DNA of 64,000 bases from Pseudomonadota bacterium (GCA_021802545.1 JAJZRS010000008.1:41274-105273); one strand, 5' to 3'. Shown: positions 14,781 through 24,939, counted from the stretch's first letter. Numbers and translations: made by a program. The notes: generated by a model not told the origin, from the sequence alone.

Positions 14781-17351
14781 ATGCAGACCGTATATCTCAA
14801 GGATTATGCTCCACCGCCTTTTCTGATCGACCAGATCGATCTGCGCTTCGACATTCACGACAGTCATACCCAGGTCCATGCCAGGATGCTGGCCTCGAGA
14901 AATGCCGGCAATCCTCAAAAATTCATGCGGCTTTACGGCGACACCCTCACGCTCGACGACATCATGCTGAACGGCAATCCCTTGGCGCCCGGCGAATACG
15001 AAATCGACGACGAGGGCTTGACTATCCACGCGGTCCCCGACGAATTCGCGCTCGAAATCACCACCACTATCCACCCCGAATCGAACGCTTCCCTGATGGG
15101 GCTGTACCGCTCGAACAAAAACTACTATACCCAGTGCGAAGCGGAAGGATTCAGGAAGATCACCTATTTCCCTGACAGGCCGGACGTCATGTCGCGCTAC
15201 ACGGCGACAATCATCGCCAGCAAAAGCCAGTGCCCTGTTCTCTTGTCCAACGGCAATCTGGTGGGCGAGGGCGTTTACGACAAGCATCGCCACTGGGCGA
15301 AATGGGTCGACCCCTACCGCAAGCCCTCCTATCTGTTCGCCCTGGTCGCAGGCAACCTCGAAAAATTCGAGGATGAATACATCACCCTGCAAAAGCGCCG
15401 CGTGCTGCTTCAGATCTATACCGAGCCCGGCAACCTGCACAAATGCCCCCACGCCATGGCCTCCTTGAAGCGCGCCATGGAATGGGATGAGCAGCAATTC
15501 GGCCTGTCCTACGATCTCGACCGTTACATGATCGTGGCGGTTTCGGACTTCAACATGGGCGCCATGGAAAACAAGGGGCTCAACATCTTCAATGCGAAGT
15601 ATGTGCTCGCCACCGAGGAAACCGCGACGGACGCGGATTTCGAGGCCATCGAGAGCGTGATCGGCCACGAATATTTCCACAACTGGACTGGCAACCGCGT
15701 CACCTGCCGCGACTGGTTCCAGCTTTCCCTGAAGGAAGGATTGACTGTCTTTCGCGACCAGGAATTTTCATCCGACATGAATTCCAGGGCGGTCCAGCGC
15801 ATCCGCGACGTGCGCAGCCTGAAGGCCCATCAGTTCACCGAAGATGCAGGCCCCATGGCGCACCCCATTCGCCCGGAATCCTATATCGAGATCAGCAACT
15901 TCTATACCGCAACCGTGTATTCCAAAGGGGCTGAAGTGGTCAGGATGATCAGGACCTTGCTGGGAAAAAGCGGTTTCAGAAGCGGCATGGACGAATATTT
16001 CAGGCGATACGACGGCATGGCTGTCACCACGGACGACTTTGTCGCTGCGATGGAGGCGGCGAGCGGCGTCGACCTTTCCCAGTTCAGGCGCTGGTATAAC
16101 CAGGCTGGCACCCCCAGGATCGAAGTGACCGCCTCCTTCGATCCTGAAAACAGCACCTATTCGCTGCATTTCGTCCAGACCTGCCCGGCCACGCCGGGGC
16201 AGGCCGAAAAACTGCCGTTTCACATCCCGGTCGAAATCGGCCTCATCGACAAAGACGGAAAAGAGTTCGAGCTTCAGCTCGAGGGAGAATCTTCCTTTGG
16301 GGCCACAAGCCGCGTTTTCGAAATCAAGGAAAAAGAGCAAACGCTCACTTTCACAGGCATAGATCATCCCCCTGTCCCTTCCCTGCTGCGCGGCTTTTCC
16401 GCCCCGGTCAGGCTCGAATTCCCCTATTCGGAAGACGATCTCGCTTTCCTGATGATGCACGACACCGATGCATTCAACCGATGGGACGCAGGACAACGCC
16501 TGGTATTGCAGGCGCTCCTCCAATTGGTGCAAGGCAGGGAATTCGACGAACGCATCGAACGCGCATTCGAAAAAATACTGAGAGGCGACTCGGACCCCGC
16601 CTTCAGGAGCCTCATGCTGAGCCTGCCCACCGAATCGGAAATCGCTGAAGCGATCGATGCCTTCGATCCCGTGAAAATCCACCGAGCCAGAAAAACGGCA
16701 CGGCTGAAGCTGGCCGGCCGGCTGGAGGACGATTTTTCCGCCATTTACGCGACTCCCGCGAAGGATGCCGGATCAAGAGCGCTCAGAAATCTCTGCCTCG
16801 GATTCCTGATGGAGGCGCCGAACCAGGAAACCGTCAACGCCTGTTTCGAGCAATTCGCCAAGTCCGGCAACATGACCGAAAGCATGGCCGCCCTTCAGGC
16901 GCTTGCCGCGCACGACTGCCCGGAACGGGGCTTTGCGCTGGAAGCCTTCTACGAGAAGTGGAAAAAGGATGCGCTGGTGCTCGACAAATGGTTTTCCATC
17001 CAGGCCACTTCGTCGCTTCCAGGCACACTGGACGCCGTGAAGCAGCTCGCCGGGCACAAGGCATTCGACGCGAAGAACCCGAACAAGGTGAGGGCGCTGA
17101 TCGGCGCATTCGCCCACGCCAACCCGCTCCATTTCCATACCGAAGCGGGTTACGATTTCGTATCCGAGTGGGTGCTCGCTATCGACAAATTCAATCCGCA
17201 GGTGGCTTCCAGGCTCGCATCATCGTTCAGCCGCTGGAAGAGGATCGAGCCCGAAAGAAGCCGCATGATGAAAACGCATCTCGAGAGGATGGCAGGTGCC
17301 CCGGGGCTTTCGAAGGACGTATACGAGATCGTCTCGAAAAGCCTAGCCTGA
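14781..17351 (+). CDS. pepN: Aminopeptidase N
   Basis: An 856-residue M1 zinc aminopeptidase; E. coli PepN has 870. The exopeptidase motif GAMEN is at residues 260-264 and the zinc site HEYFH at 296-300 with the third ligand E319, which align with E. coli positions to within one residue. It removes N-terminal residues from peptides in the cytosol, completing the work of endoproteases such as the M16C enzyme nearby. The ATG at 14781 (MQTVYLKDYA) is right after the ylqF stop; in-frame upstream codons overlap ylqF and were rejected. Confidence 0.95.
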   Translation: MQTVYLKDYAPPPFLIDQIDLRFDIHDSHTQVHARMLASRNAGNPQKFMRLYGDTLTLDDIMLNGNPLAPGEYEIDDEGLTIHAVPDEFALEITTTIHPESNASLMGLYRSNKNYYTQCEAEGFRKITYFPDRPDVMSRYTATIIASKSQCPVLLSNGNLVGEGVYDKHRHWAKWVDPYRKPSYLFALVAGNLEKFEDEYITLQKRRVLLQIYTEPGNLHKCPHAMASLKRAMEWDEQQFGLSYDLDRYMIVAVSDFNMGAMENKGLNIFNAKYVLATEETATDADFEAIESVIGHEYFHNWTGNRVTCRDWFQLSLKEGLTVFRDQEFSSDMNSRAVQRIRDVRSLKAHQFTEDAGPMAHPIRPESYIEISNFYTATVYSKGAEVVRMIRTLLGKSGFRSGMDEYFRRYDGMAVTTDDFVAAMEAASGVDLSQFRRWYNQAGTPRIEVTASFDPENSTYSLHFVQTCPATPGQAEKLPFHIPVEIGLIDKDGKEFELQLEGESSFGATSRVFEIKEKEQTLTFTGIDHPPVPSLLRGFSAPVRLEFPYSEDDLAFLMMHDTDAFNRWDAGQRLVLQALLQLVQGREFDERIERAFEKILRGDSDPAFRSLMLSLPTESEIAEAIDAFDPVKIHRARKTARLKLAGRLEDDFSAIYATPAKDAGSRALRNLCLGFLMEAPNQETVNACFEQFAKSGNMTESMAALQALAAHDCPERGFALEAFYEKWKKDALVLDKWFSIQATSSLPGTLDAVKQLAGHKAFDAKNPNKVRALIGAFAHANPLHFHTEAGYDFVSEWVLAIDKFNPQVASRLASSFSRWKRIEPERSRMMKTHLERMAGAPGLSKDVYEIVSKSLA

Positions 17352-17741
17352 AAGCTGCACGAGCCGCGCAGGTGTGCTGCGATCGCCGCATAGAATCGCG
17401 TTCTGGCCGAATTCCCGTCCGATCTTTATCGCCTCCTGCTCGCTGATCCCGGATACGAGCAGGCTTTTTTCGGGCGGCCAGTCGCCTTCATCGGGAATGC
17501 CAAGGCCTGAATAACATTCGAATCCCTTCAATCTTTCGACGAGCCTGCCGTGGCGCTCTGCATTGTCGCCTGACTGCCTCGATCCCGGATTCTCCGCCGA
17601 GACGAAAGCCCATGATTGTCCGCCCAAGAGCTCGTCCAGCCTGGGCTGATGCTCGCCAATACGGATGTCGACCGCTTCATCAGGAAAAAAGACACGGTAG
17701 GTCGTGTTGCGGTAGGCTGAAGCCAGATGCGCTTCGATCAA
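17343..17741 (-). CDS. DUF3293 family protein
   Basis: A 132-residue protein matching DUF3293. Typical parts are TTYRVFFP near the N terminus, WAFVSAENPGSR in the middle and GREFGQNAILCGD near the end. No function is established. It overlaps the upstream methyltransferase gene by 4 bases (translation-coupled) and the end of convergent pepN by 9. The coupling suggests a shared role with the methyltransferase, but it may be only compaction. Confidence 0.75.
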   Translation of the reverse strand: MIEAHLASAYRNTTYRVFFPDEAVDIRIGEHQPRLDELLGGQSWAFVSAENPGSRQSGDNAERHGRLVERLKGFECYSGLGIPDEGDWPPEKSLLVSGISEQEAIKIGREFGQNAILCGDRSTPARLVQLSG

Positions 17742-18334
17742 GGCTTTCTCGCGACAAGATCGATCAGCGCGGAGCGGCCGCTGTGTCCCGAACCTTCGTC
17801 GACTTCGGCTTCATAGGCTTCGAGCCTGAGAATCTGCATATCGGAAAAGGCCGCTTCCAGCATCGCTTCGGTATACAGGTTCTCGGCCTGCGAGGGGCCG
17901 CCCGTCTTGTATTCGAGCTGCCTGGGCGTATAGCCTTCGAGCAGCAGAAGGCCGCCCGGTTTCAGCGCGCCCTTCATGCTTGAGAACAGCTTCGTTCTGG
18001 CTTCAGGTCCCGCGAACTGGATGAAGATCGCCGCGACAACGTCGAAGCGTTCTCTTCCCCAGTCCCATGCCGTCAAATCGGCCGTCTCGAATTGGATGGG
18101 GAGGTTGCCTGCAAGTTTTTTCGCCTTTTCCTGGGCAATGGGAGAAAAGTCGACGGAAAGCACTTCCAGCCCCAGGCTCGCGAGCCACGCCCCGTTCCTG
18201 CCCTCGCCGTCCGCAACGGCAAGCGCCTTCTGGCCTGGTTCGAGCAGATGCCTTTGCGAAGCGAGAAAGGCATTCGGCTTCGTCCCGAACACATATTCCT
18301 CGACTGCATAGCGATTGTCCCAGAATTCGCGCAT
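17738..18334 (-). CDS. Class I SAM-dependent methyltransferase (TehB/UbiE-like)
   Basis: A 198-residue Rossmann methyltransferase. Motif I is ALAVADGEGRNGAWLA (about residues 37-52), with the acidic residue after strand 2 in VLSVDFS. FDVVAAIFIQF is motif II, and a GGLLLLEGY motif III follows. The opening FWDNRYAVEEYVFG is found in small thiol/tellurite-type methyltransferases. The substrate is not readable. The ATG at 18334 was chosen because GGAG precedes it by five bases; a GTG at 18340 is inside that site. First gene of a two-gene unit divergent from mutL. Confidence 0.82.
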   Translation of the reverse strand: MREFWDNRYAVEEYVFGTKPNAFLASQRHLLEPGQKALAVADGEGRNGAWLASLGLEVLSVDFSPIAQEKAKKLAGNLPIQFETADLTAWDWGRERFDVVAAIFIQFAGPEARTKLFSSMKGALKPGGLLLLEGYTPRQLEYKTGGPSQAENLYTEAMLEAAFSDMQILRLEAYEAEVDEGSGHSGRSALIDLVARKP

Positions 18335-18375
18335 TTCCACTCCAAAACCCCTATTATGCCGTGTAAAATCCGCCC

Positions 18376-20073
18376 ATGGGATACATCAAAATCTTGCCTG
18401 ACCTTCTCGTGAGCCAGATCGCCGCAGGAGAAGTGGTCGAACGGCCCGCCTCCGCGCTCAAGGAACTCCTGGAAAATAGCCTGGACTCCGGGGCGACTGA
18501 AATCTCGGTGCACCTCTCGGGCGGTGGAACGAAGCTGATCAGGGTTTCCGACAACGGCTCCGGCATCGGAAAAGACGACCTGAAGCTTGCGCTGACGCGC
18601 CATGCGACGAGCAAGATCTCCAGCCTGGAGGAGCTGCACAGGGTGAGCAGCCTGGGTTTTCGCGGCGAGGCCTTGGCGAGCATCGCAGCGGTGTCCAGGC
18701 TTGTCCTCTCCAGCCGCATGAAGAATCAGGAGCACGGCTGGAAGATCGATGGCGACGGGGAACCCGAGCCCGCACCGAAAGGCTACGGCACGACCGTCGA
18801 AGTGCTCGACCTCTATTACAACACGCCTGCAAGGCGCAAGTTCCTGAAGTCGGAAGCCACCGAATATGCCCACTGCGCCGAAGTCTTCAAGCGCATCGCC
18901 CTGTCTTCCCCGGACATCGCCTTTTCCCTGCAGCACAACGGCAAATTGCAGTGGCAATTGAAACCGGCAGCGCTCGAAGCGCGCATTTCAGACCTGCTTG
19001 GGAAAGCATTCTCGGAATCAGCGTTCGCGATCGAAGAAGCCTCCTCGATGCTTTCCATCAGGGGAATGGCATCGAAGCCCGCCCAGGCCTCATCATCCAG
19101 GGACAACCAGTATTTTTTCGTCAACGGGCGCTTCGTCAGGGACAAGCTTCTGAATCACGCCTTGAGGCAGGCCTACCAGGATGTGCTGCATCACCAGATG
19201 CATCCCGCCTTCGTCCTTTTCCTCTCCGTCCCGCCGGAAGAAATCGACGTCAACGTGCATCCGGCCAAAACCGAAATCAGGTTCAGGGAGTCGCGCGCAG
19301 TCCATCAGTTCATCTATCATGCGCTCGACAAGGGGCTCGCTCCTCCCGTTGCATTCCCTTCCCCTCCGGCCCAGGAGTATCGCCCGGACAAGCCGGTCTT
19401 TCAGCAGGCTTTCCAGCAGAAAATGCCCCTCGGCGTCGAGCAGCCGTTTTACGAAAAACTGTTCAGCGCGCCGCCCGTCGAACAGGATGCGACCGAATTT
19501 CCGCTCGGTTTTGCCATCGGACAGCTCTCCGGCATCTACATCCTGGCCCAGAACAGCGTGGGGCTCGTCGTGGTGGACATGCATGCCGCCCACGAGCGCG
19601 TCGTCTACGAAAAGCTCAAGGCCGCAGCCTCGAGGCTTGCCATGCAGCCGCTCCTGATCCCCGCCACCTTTTCCGCATCTCCTCTCGAGATCGAAACGGC
19701 CCAGTCCAGCCAGGAATCGTTGAGCGAACTCGGCTTCGACCTTTCCGCCATATCGCCTTCCATGCTCGCCGTGCGCGCGATTCCCGCGCTCCTCAAGGAG
19801 GCTGACCCGGCCGAGCTGTCCAGGGCCGTCTTGAGCGACATCGGCGAATATGGCACAAGCCGCGCCGTCACCGAAAAGCGCAACGAACTGTTCGCAACGA
19901 TGGCCTGCCACGGTGCGGTCAGGGCGAAGCGAATGCTCACACTTCATGAAATGAATGCGCTTCTGAGGGAGATGGAAGAAACCGAGCGCTCGGACCAATG
20001 CAACCACGGCAGGCCGACCTGGTTCCAGCTCACCCTGCTTGATCTCGACAAACTCTTCATGCGCGGCAAATGA
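18376..20073 (+). CDS. mutL: DNA mismatch repair protein MutL (endonuclease type)
   Basis: A 565-residue MutL. The GHKL ATPase motifs are [27 protein letters not shown] and GFRGEAL in the first 100 residues. The C-terminal domain carries [15 protein letters not shown], the metal-binding endonuclease motif of the DQHAxxExxxxE type, together with ACHGAVRA and CNHGRP. MutL of E. coli lacks this motif and relies on MutH. Here MutL itself should nick the new strand, so repair is expected to be methyl-independent. It overlaps miaA by 4 bases, the classic mutL-miaA order. Confidence 0.95.
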   Translation: MGYIKILPDLLVSQIAAGEVVERPASALKELLENSLDSGATEISVHLSGGGTKLIRVSDNGSGIGKDDLKLALTRHATSKISSLEELHRVSSLGFRGEALASIAAVSRLVLSSRMKNQEHGWKIDGDGEPEPAPKGYGTTVEVLDLYYNTPARRKFLKSEATEYAHCAEVFKRIALSSPDIAFSLQHNGKLQWQLKPAALEARISDLLGKAFSESAFAIEEASSMLSIRGMASKPAQASSSRDNQYFFVNGRFVRDKLLNHALRQAYQDVLHHQMHPAFVLFLSVPPEEIDVNVHPAKTEIRFRESRAVHQFIYHALDKGLAPPVAFPSPPAQEYRPDKPVFQQAFQQKMPLGVEQPFYEKLFSAPPVEQDATEFPLGFAIGQLSGIYILAQNSVGLVVVDMHAAHERVVYEKLKAAASRLAMQPLLIPATFSASPLEIETAQSSQESLSELGFDLSAISPSMLAVRAIPALLKEADPAELSRAVLSDIGEYGTSRAVTEKRNELFATMACHGAVRAKRMLTLHEMNALLREMEETERSDQCNHGRPTWFQLTLLDLDKLFMRGK

Positions 20074-20993
20074 AAGGCATTTTCCTGATGGGTCCGACGG
20101 CAAGCGGGAAAACCGCGCTGGCGATCGAGCTCGCGCGCCGATTCCCGCTTGAAATCATCAGCGTCGACTCAGCACAGGTGTTCAGGCACATGGATGTCGG
20201 CACAGCGAAACCTGACAGAAGCATTCTTGCCGAATTTCCCCATCACCTCATCGACATCGTCGATCCGACCGAACGCTATTCGGCCGGCGAATTTCTGATC
20301 GACGCGAAAAGGCTGGAGGAGGAGATTGCCGCAAGGGGGAAAATTCCATTGTTCGTCGGCGGAACGATGCTTTATTTCAAGGCGCTCGCCGAAGGGCTTG
20401 CCGACCTGCCCAAGGCCGATCCTGCCGTCCGCGCGCAAATCGACATGGATGCCGCGAACTTCGGCTGGCCTGCGCTGCACGAGAAGCTCTCTCAGATCGA
20501 CCCGGAAACGGCGGCGAGGCTGGAGCCGGCCGATTCGCAAAGAATACAGCGCGCCCTCGAAGTCTGGCTGATCTCCGGAAAGCCCCTTTCTGAATTCCTG
20601 AAGAAGGAAAGCAAAGCTTGCGAGGACGACTATCTGCGTATCGCGCTCCTGCCTTCAAGCAGATCGGCGCTGCACGAAAGAATAGCGGAGCGCTTCCAAA
20701 CGATGTTGCTCGCAGGACTCGTCGAAGAAACCCAATCCCTGAGGCAGCGCTTCGCGCTCGATCCGGCCATGCCTTCCATGCGCGCGGTGGGGTATCGCCA
20801 GGCATGGCACTATCTGGAAGGCGATTACGGGAAAGACGAGTTCAGGGAAAAAGGGATTGCAGCGACGCGCCAGCTTGCGAAAAGGCAGATCACTTGGCTG
20901 AGGAGCATGAACAACCTGAATGCATTCGATTGCTTCTCTTCCGATCTCGATCGCGAGGTAAAAACCTTGCTGAAAGAAAACCTCAACGCATAA
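20070..20993 (+). CDS. miaA: tRNA dimethylallyltransferase
   Basis: A 307-residue prenyltransferase that adds a dimethylallyl group to A37 of tRNAs reading UNN codons. The P-loop GPTASGKT (residues 8-15), the [16 protein letters not shown] segment and the conserved [11 protein letters not shown] are present; E. coli MiaA has 316 residues. The ATG overlaps the mutL stop (ATGA), so the two are coupled. No hfq follows it here, unlike in gammaproteobacteria; a PilZ gene comes next instead. Confidence 0.95.
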   Translation: MKGIFLMGPTASGKTALAIELARRFPLEIISVDSAQVFRHMDVGTAKPDRSILAEFPHHLIDIVDPTERYSAGEFLIDAKRLEEEIAARGKIPLFVGGTMLYFKALAEGLADLPKADPAVRAQIDMDAANFGWPALHEKLSQIDPETAARLEPADSQRIQRALEVWLISGKPLSEFLKKESKACEDDYLRIALLPSSRSALHERIAERFQTMLLAGLVEETQSLRQRFALDPAMPSMRAVGYRQAWHYLEGDYGKDEFREKGIAATRQLAKRQITWLRSMNNLNAFDCFSSDLDREVKTLLKENLNA

Positions 20994-21043
20994 GCGATTG
21001 CATTTTCTAAATGGGCATCTAGTATCGATACAGAAGCATCTCA

Positions 21044-21358
21044 ATGGGACATGCGATGCACGTCTACGAAAGAAGGAAAAGGCCGCGCTCTTCCCTGCAC
21101 TCGAAGGGTTCAGTCATCGTGGAGGGACGACGATTCGGCTTCAGGACGCTGGATGTATCGATCGGCGGCACCCTGATCGAATTCGAGGATCATCCCGTGA
21201 TCGAGACGGGCGACGGGTTCGACATCAGCCTCGACATCGGATTCGTCGCCAAGGCCAGGGTATGCCGCATCTCGACGAGCTTGAACGGGCAGCTCACCGC
21301 CGGTCTGATTTTCGACACACTCGATTTTTCCAGGGAATCAAGCTATCCCCGGCACTGA
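21044..21358 (+). CDS. PilZ domain protein (c-di-GMP receptor candidate)
   Basis: A 104-residue single PilZ domain. The c-di-GMP-binding elements are both there: an Arg-rich N-terminal loop ERRKRPR at about residues 9-15 (RxxxR) and DVSIGG (D/N-x-S-x2-G) at about 37-42. A second ATG at 21056 has a comparable ribosome site and may be the true start. It probably links c-di-GMP levels to surface behaviour, which fits the HD-GYP protein and minor pilins elsewhere in the window. Its 3' end overlaps xseA by 16 bases tail-to-tail. Confidence 0.83.
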   Translation: MGHAMHVYERRKRPRSSLHSKGSVIVEGRRFGFRTLDVSIGGTLIEFEDHPVIETGDGFDISLDIGFVAKARVCRISTSLNGQLTAGLIFDTLDFSRESSYPRH

Positions 21359-22671
21359 TTCTTTGACAGGATCTCGGCTGCTGCCGCACCGCTTCCGAAG
21401 GTGATCCCGACTTTCTCACCGATCCCGACCTGGGAAACATCGGTGACAATCGCGCCGTCTTCCTTCCTGACCATGCTGTACCCTCTTTCCAGGACGGATT
21501 GCGGATTGAGATGGGCAATATGCGCCTCAAGCCGCTCGAGATGCATGGCCGCATGATCGAGCATCCCGCTGATCGAATCCTTCATTCGCGTGAACGACGC
21601 TTCCATTTTTGTTCTTCTCGAAGAAAGATCGGGCCTTGTGAACTTCTGGGCCAGTCGGCCCATCTTCCAGAGCCGCTGTTCCGACTGCCTGGACCAGGCC
21701 CCATCCAGCCTCAGCACAAGATGCTGGAGATGCAGGCGCCTGTGGCTTATTTTCTCCCTGGGATGGGTGAGACGCCTGGACAGGTGATCGACATGCTGCA
21801 TCCTGGATTCGATGAAGTGTCTGGCCATCCTGGCCATCCGGCCGCGCAGCACGTTCACTCTCTTCCCGAGGTCCTCCCTGTTCGGACTGGCGAGCTCGGC
21901 GGCCCCGGTCGGCGTGGGAGCGCGCATGTCCGCGACGAAATCGGCAATGGTGAAATCGGTTTCGTGCCCCACGCCGCACAAGACCGGAATGGCGCAGTCG
22001 GCGATTGCCATGGCGACGATTTCGGAATTGAATGCAGAGATGTCCTCGATGCTCCCGCCGCCCCTTGCAAGAATGAGCGTATCGCAGACATTGTGGCGAG
22101 AAGCTGCCGCAATGGCCGCAGCGATCTCGTCAATCGCCCCTTCTCCCTGGACTGCAGCCGGATAGATCACCACCGGAATCGACGGCATGCGCCGCGCAAG
22201 CGTCCTGAGAATATCGTGCAGCGCGGCAGCATGGCGCGAAGTCACGATGCCGATTCTTTTCGGGAAAGCCGGGATCGCCTTCTTGCGCGAAGCGTCGAAC
22301 AAGCCGGCCTTATCCAGCTTTTCCTTGAGCATCAGGAAGGCCTCGAAGGTCGCACCCTGCCCGGACTTGCGCAGCGCTTCCACGCCGAGCTGGAAGTCCC
22401 CCCTCGTCTCGTAAAGGGTCACCAGCGATCTCGCTTCCACCTGCATGCCGTCCTCGGGTCTCCAGTCGAGATACTGGTTCTTCTGACGGAACATGACGCA
22501 GCGCACGGAAGCCGAAGCGTCCTTCAGCGAGAAATACCAGTGCCCTGATGCCGCCTTCGTGAAATTGGATACTTCGCCGGCCACCCACATGAGGGGAAAC
22601 CCCTCTTCAAGCAGCCGGCGCGCTGCCCGGTTGAGCTCGCTGACCGTCATGATGTTGTTCATCCTTGTCAT
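21343..22671 (-). CDS. xseA: Exodeoxyribonuclease VII large subunit
   Basis: A 442-residue large subunit of the bidirectional single-strand exonuclease. An N-terminal OB fold (TVSELNRAARRLLEEGFPL) is followed by the catalytic core with GIVTSRHAAALHDIL, RGGGS and GVGHETDFTIADFVAD, then a long coiled-coil and the C-terminal ERGYSMV segment. The small subunit gene xseB is not in this window. Three in-frame ATGs (22671, 22662, 22650) are possible; alignment with the family favours MTVSEL at 22650 or slightly before. Confidence 0.92.
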   Translation of the reverse strand: MTRMNNIMTVSELNRAARRLLEEGFPLMWVAGEVSNFTKAASGHWYFSLKDASASVRCVMFRQKNQYLDWRPEDGMQVEARSLVTLYETRGDFQLGVEALRKSGQGATFEAFLMLKEKLDKAGLFDASRKKAIPAFPKRIGIVTSRHAAALHDILRTLARRMPSIPVVIYPAAVQGEGAIDEIAAAIAAASRHNVCDTLILARGGGSIEDISAFNSEIVAMAIADCAIPVLCGVGHETDFTIADFVADMRAPTPTGAAELASPNREDLGKRVNVLRGRMARMARHFIESRMQHVDHLSRRLTHPREKISHRRLHLQHLVLRLDGAWSRQSEQRLWKMGRLAQKFTRPDLSSRRTKMEASFTRMKDSISGMLDHAAMHLERLEAHIAHLNPQSVLERGYSMVRKEDGAIVTDVSQVGIGEKVGITFGSGAAAAEILSKNQCRG

Positions 22672-22932
22672 TTTAGTTCAACATTTTTTGCGAATCCATT
22701 TAATTTAATTATATATTTGTTTTTAAATGATTATTTTTGTGCACAAATTTTGATCCGTACCGGTAAAAACCTTACGGTAGGCTTACTTAAGTCTTCAAAA
22801 CAAGAGTTACAAACAAAGTTATCCACAGAAAATGTGGATAGATGAAAACTCTTTTGTTATTCGGCAGTTATCCTGCATCTTGAAGAATCTTGCATTGCAG
22901 GCTAAAGTATCGGCCTATTCTCGGAGAAAGTC
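22672..22932. other. AT-rich divergent spacer upstream of xseA and exbB
   Basis: A 261-base gene-free region that is much richer in A and T than the flanking genes, especially 22690-22740 (runs of TTAAT, TATATATT and TTTTTAAAT). It holds the promoters of xseA and exbB and the DnaA-box palindrome listed separately. Imperfect outer arms (AACAAGAGTT near 22800 and AACTCTTTTGTT near 22850) surround that palindrome. No reading frame is supported. Confidence 0.6.
22819..22841. promoter_or_regulatory. DnaA box in a head-to-head palindrome
   Basis: TTATCCACA at 22819-22827 is a perfect 9-mer DnaA box. It faces TGTGGATAG at 22833-22841 on the other strand, giving an exact 8-bp inverted repeat TATCCACA / TGTGGATA with a 5-base spacer GAAAA. 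The pair could bind DnaA as a regulatory titration site, or be an unrelated repressor palindrome. Confidence 0.5.
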
Positions 22933-23547
22933 GTGTTCAACATCATCGAAGCCGCCGGCTGGCCCATCTGGCTGATTCTCGCAGCCTCACTCGTATCGGT
23001 GACGATCATCGTGTATTGCCTGATTTCGTTGAGGCAGAGCGCTGTTGCGCCGAAGACGCTGCTCCCCCGGATTGTCCAGGAATTCAGAAGGAATGGGGTG
23101 ACCCAGGAGCTTCTTTCCAAGCTCTCTTCGAAGGACGCGCCGCTCCTGGGACATGTCCTCGCGGCAGGGCTCAAGAATGCAAAGAATTCCAGGGAAATCA
23201 TGAAGGAGTCTGTGGAGGAGGCGGGCAGGATCGCCGTCCATGAGATGGAGCGCTTTCTCACCACGCTCGGCACGATCGCGTCCATCAGCCCCCTGCTGGG
23301 GCTTTTCGGCACGATGATCGGCATGATCGAGCTTTTCGGCTCGCAATCGGCGGAAGGCGCCAACCCGACGATGCTCGCCCATGGCATTTCCGTGGCGCTC
23401 TACAATACCGCTTTCGGCCTGGCCGTTGCGATCCCCAGCATGATTTTCTACCGTCACTTCAGAGGAAAGATCGAATCGCTCGTCGTCGAAATGGAGCAGG
23501 AAGCGATCAAGCTGATCGAAATCATCCACGGCGAGCGTCAGGACTGA
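22933..23547 (+). CDS. exbB: MotA/TolQ/ExbB proton channel family protein
   Basis: A 204-residue inner-membrane protein with three helices (about residues 9-30, 105-125 and 150-172). The family signature is in SPLLGLFGTMIGMIELF, followed by ALYNTAFGLAVAIPSMIFY. With ExbD it forms the proton-driven motor that energises TonB-dependent outer-membrane transport. Start is a GTG preceded by GGAGAAAG. First gene of the envelope operon; exbD follows after one base. No tonB gene is in the window. Confidence 0.9.
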   Translation: MFNIIEAAGWPIWLILAASLVSVTIIVYCLISLRQSAVAPKTLLPRIVQEFRRNGVTQELLSKLSSKDAPLLGHVLAAGLKNAKNSREIMKESVEEAGRIAVHEMERFLTTLGTIASISPLLGLFGTMIGMIELFGSQSAEGANPTMLAHGISVALYNTAFGLAVAIPSMIFYRHFRGKIESLVVEMEQEAIKLIEIIHGERQD

Positions 23548-23548
23548 C

Positions 23549-23962
23549 ATGGATTTCAGGCGGGGCAAGCAACGGGAAGAGCCGGAAATCAACCTGGTAC
23601 CCTTGATCGACGTGCTGCTCGTGATCCTGATCTTCCTGATGGTCACGACCACTTATTCCAAATTCGGCGAACTCAAGATCACGCTGCCCGAAGCCTCGGC
23701 TGAAAAGCCGCCCAAAATGCCCAACCCGATCAACGTCACGGTCGACGCAAAGGGGCATTACCTCGTGAACAACAGCATCGTCTCGTCAGGCACCATCGAC
23801 GCACTGAGCCTCGAATTGCGCAAGGCTGCCGGCGACCAGAAGGATCCCATCATCGTCATCAATGCCGACGCGAAATCGACGCACCAGTCGGTCGTCAACG
23901 TCATGGAAGCGGCGAGGATTTCCGGCTATACCCATATCACCTTCACCACCCAATCGCAGTGA
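23549..23962 (+). CDS. exbD: Biopolymer transport protein ExbD/TolR
   Basis: A 137-residue protein with one N-terminal helix and a periplasmic domain. The EINLVPLIDVLLVILIFLM segment (residues 13-31) contains the essential membrane Asp (D21) that carries protons. The periplasmic part ends with the DPIIVINADAKSTHQSVVNVM segment typical of ExbD. It pairs with ExbB just upstream and its stop overlaps the lpxK start as TGATG, an arrangement common in betaproteobacteria. Confidence 0.92.
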   Translation: MDFRRGKQREEPEINLVPLIDVLLVILIFLMVTTTYSKFGELKITLPEASAEKPPKMPNPINVTVDAKGHYLVNNSIVSSGTIDALSLELRKAAGDQKDPIIVINADAKSTHQSVVNVMEAARISGYTHITFTTQSQ

Positions 23963-24939
23963 TGCAGATCTGGCGCTCTCCGTTGCGCTTTCTGCTTCTT
24001 CCGTTCGCCGCAATTTTCGCATCGCTCGCCTGGATGCGCCGCACCGCCTATCGTCGAGGTCTCCTCCAATCGACTAAACTCCCCGTTCCGGTTTTGATCG
24101 TCGGCAACATCACGGCAGGCGGTACCGGAAAGACGCCGCTCGTCGCCTTCCTTGCACAAGCCCTGGCTGAACGAGGGTATGCGCCAGGCATATTGAGCCG
24201 AGGGTACGGCGGGAAAGCGGTCGGCGCGATACCCGTCGATGCATCGAGTCGGCCGGAGATCGTCGGGGACGAGCCTGTCCTGCTGGCCAAACGCGGATTT
24301 CCAGTCTGGGTAGGAAAGAAGCGGGGGGAGGCAGGAAAAGCGCTTCTCGCAGCGCATCCCGAATGCGACATTCTGATATGCGACGACGGCCTCCAGCATT
24401 ATGCGCTCTCCAGAAACTTCGAAATCGCCGTGATTGACGGCAAGACCGGATTGGGAAACGGCCTTCCGCTTCCAGCCGGTCCGTTGCGCGAACCGCCTTC
24501 CAGGTTGAAGAACGTCGACGCCATCGTCCTCAACGGAGGCGGATTCGAATTCAAAAATGCAGTGCCTTCGTTCGAAATGCGCCTTTGCGGCGACCGCTTC
24601 ATCAATGTCGACCAGCCCGGGCTTTCCGCTGGCGCAGGGGACTTTTCCGGAAAGCGGATCCATGCGATCGCCGGAATAGGCAATCCGCAGCGCTTCTTCG
24701 ACCATCTTTCCGCACTCGGCCTGCAATTCATATCCCATCCCTTTCCCGACCACCACCCTTACAGCCGACAGGATCTCGAATTCGATGCCTGCGACATTCT
24801 CCTCATGACCGAAAAAGATGCTATAAAATGTATAGGATTCGCACCGGGGAAATGCTGGTTTTTGCAGGTGAACGCCGAAATCGATCTCGCCCTCGTCGAA
24901 CTGATCGTCAAAACCATTGGAAAATCGCATGGATCCTAA
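23962..24939 (+). CDS. lpxK: Tetraacyldisaccharide 4'-kinase
   Basis: A 325-residue membrane-associated kinase that phosphorylates the 4' position of the lipid A disaccharide to lipid IVA. A membrane-associating N-terminal helix is followed by the P-loop in [14 protein letters not shown] (about residues 48-61), SRGYGG and DDGLQH, and the late MTEKDAIK motif; E. coli LpxK has 328. ATG at 23962 overlaps the exbD stop. It is one step of lipid A synthesis, next to kdsB, which supplies Kdo for the following step. Confidence 0.93.
   Translation: MQIWRSPLRFLLLPFAAIFASLAWMRRTAYRRGLLQSTKLPVPVLIVGNITAGGTGKTPLVAFLAQALAERGYAPGILSRGYGGKAVGAIPVDASSRPEIVGDEPVLLAKRGFPVWVGKKRGEAGKALLAAHPECDILICDDGLQHYALSRNFEIAVIDGKTGLGNGLPLPAGPLREPPSRLKNVDAIVLNGGGFEFKNAVPSFEMRLCGDRFINVDQPGLSAGAGDFSGKRIHAIAGIGNPQRFFDHLSALGLQFISHPFPDHHPYSRQDLEFDACDILLMTEKDAIKCIGFAPGKCWFLQVNAEIDLALVELIVKTIGKSHGS

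Noticed and set aside
22672..22932. Chromosomal replication origin
   Set aside because: Only one perfect DnaA box plus a partner, no dnaA/dnaN/gyrB nearby. Kept as a regulatory-site hypothesis instead.
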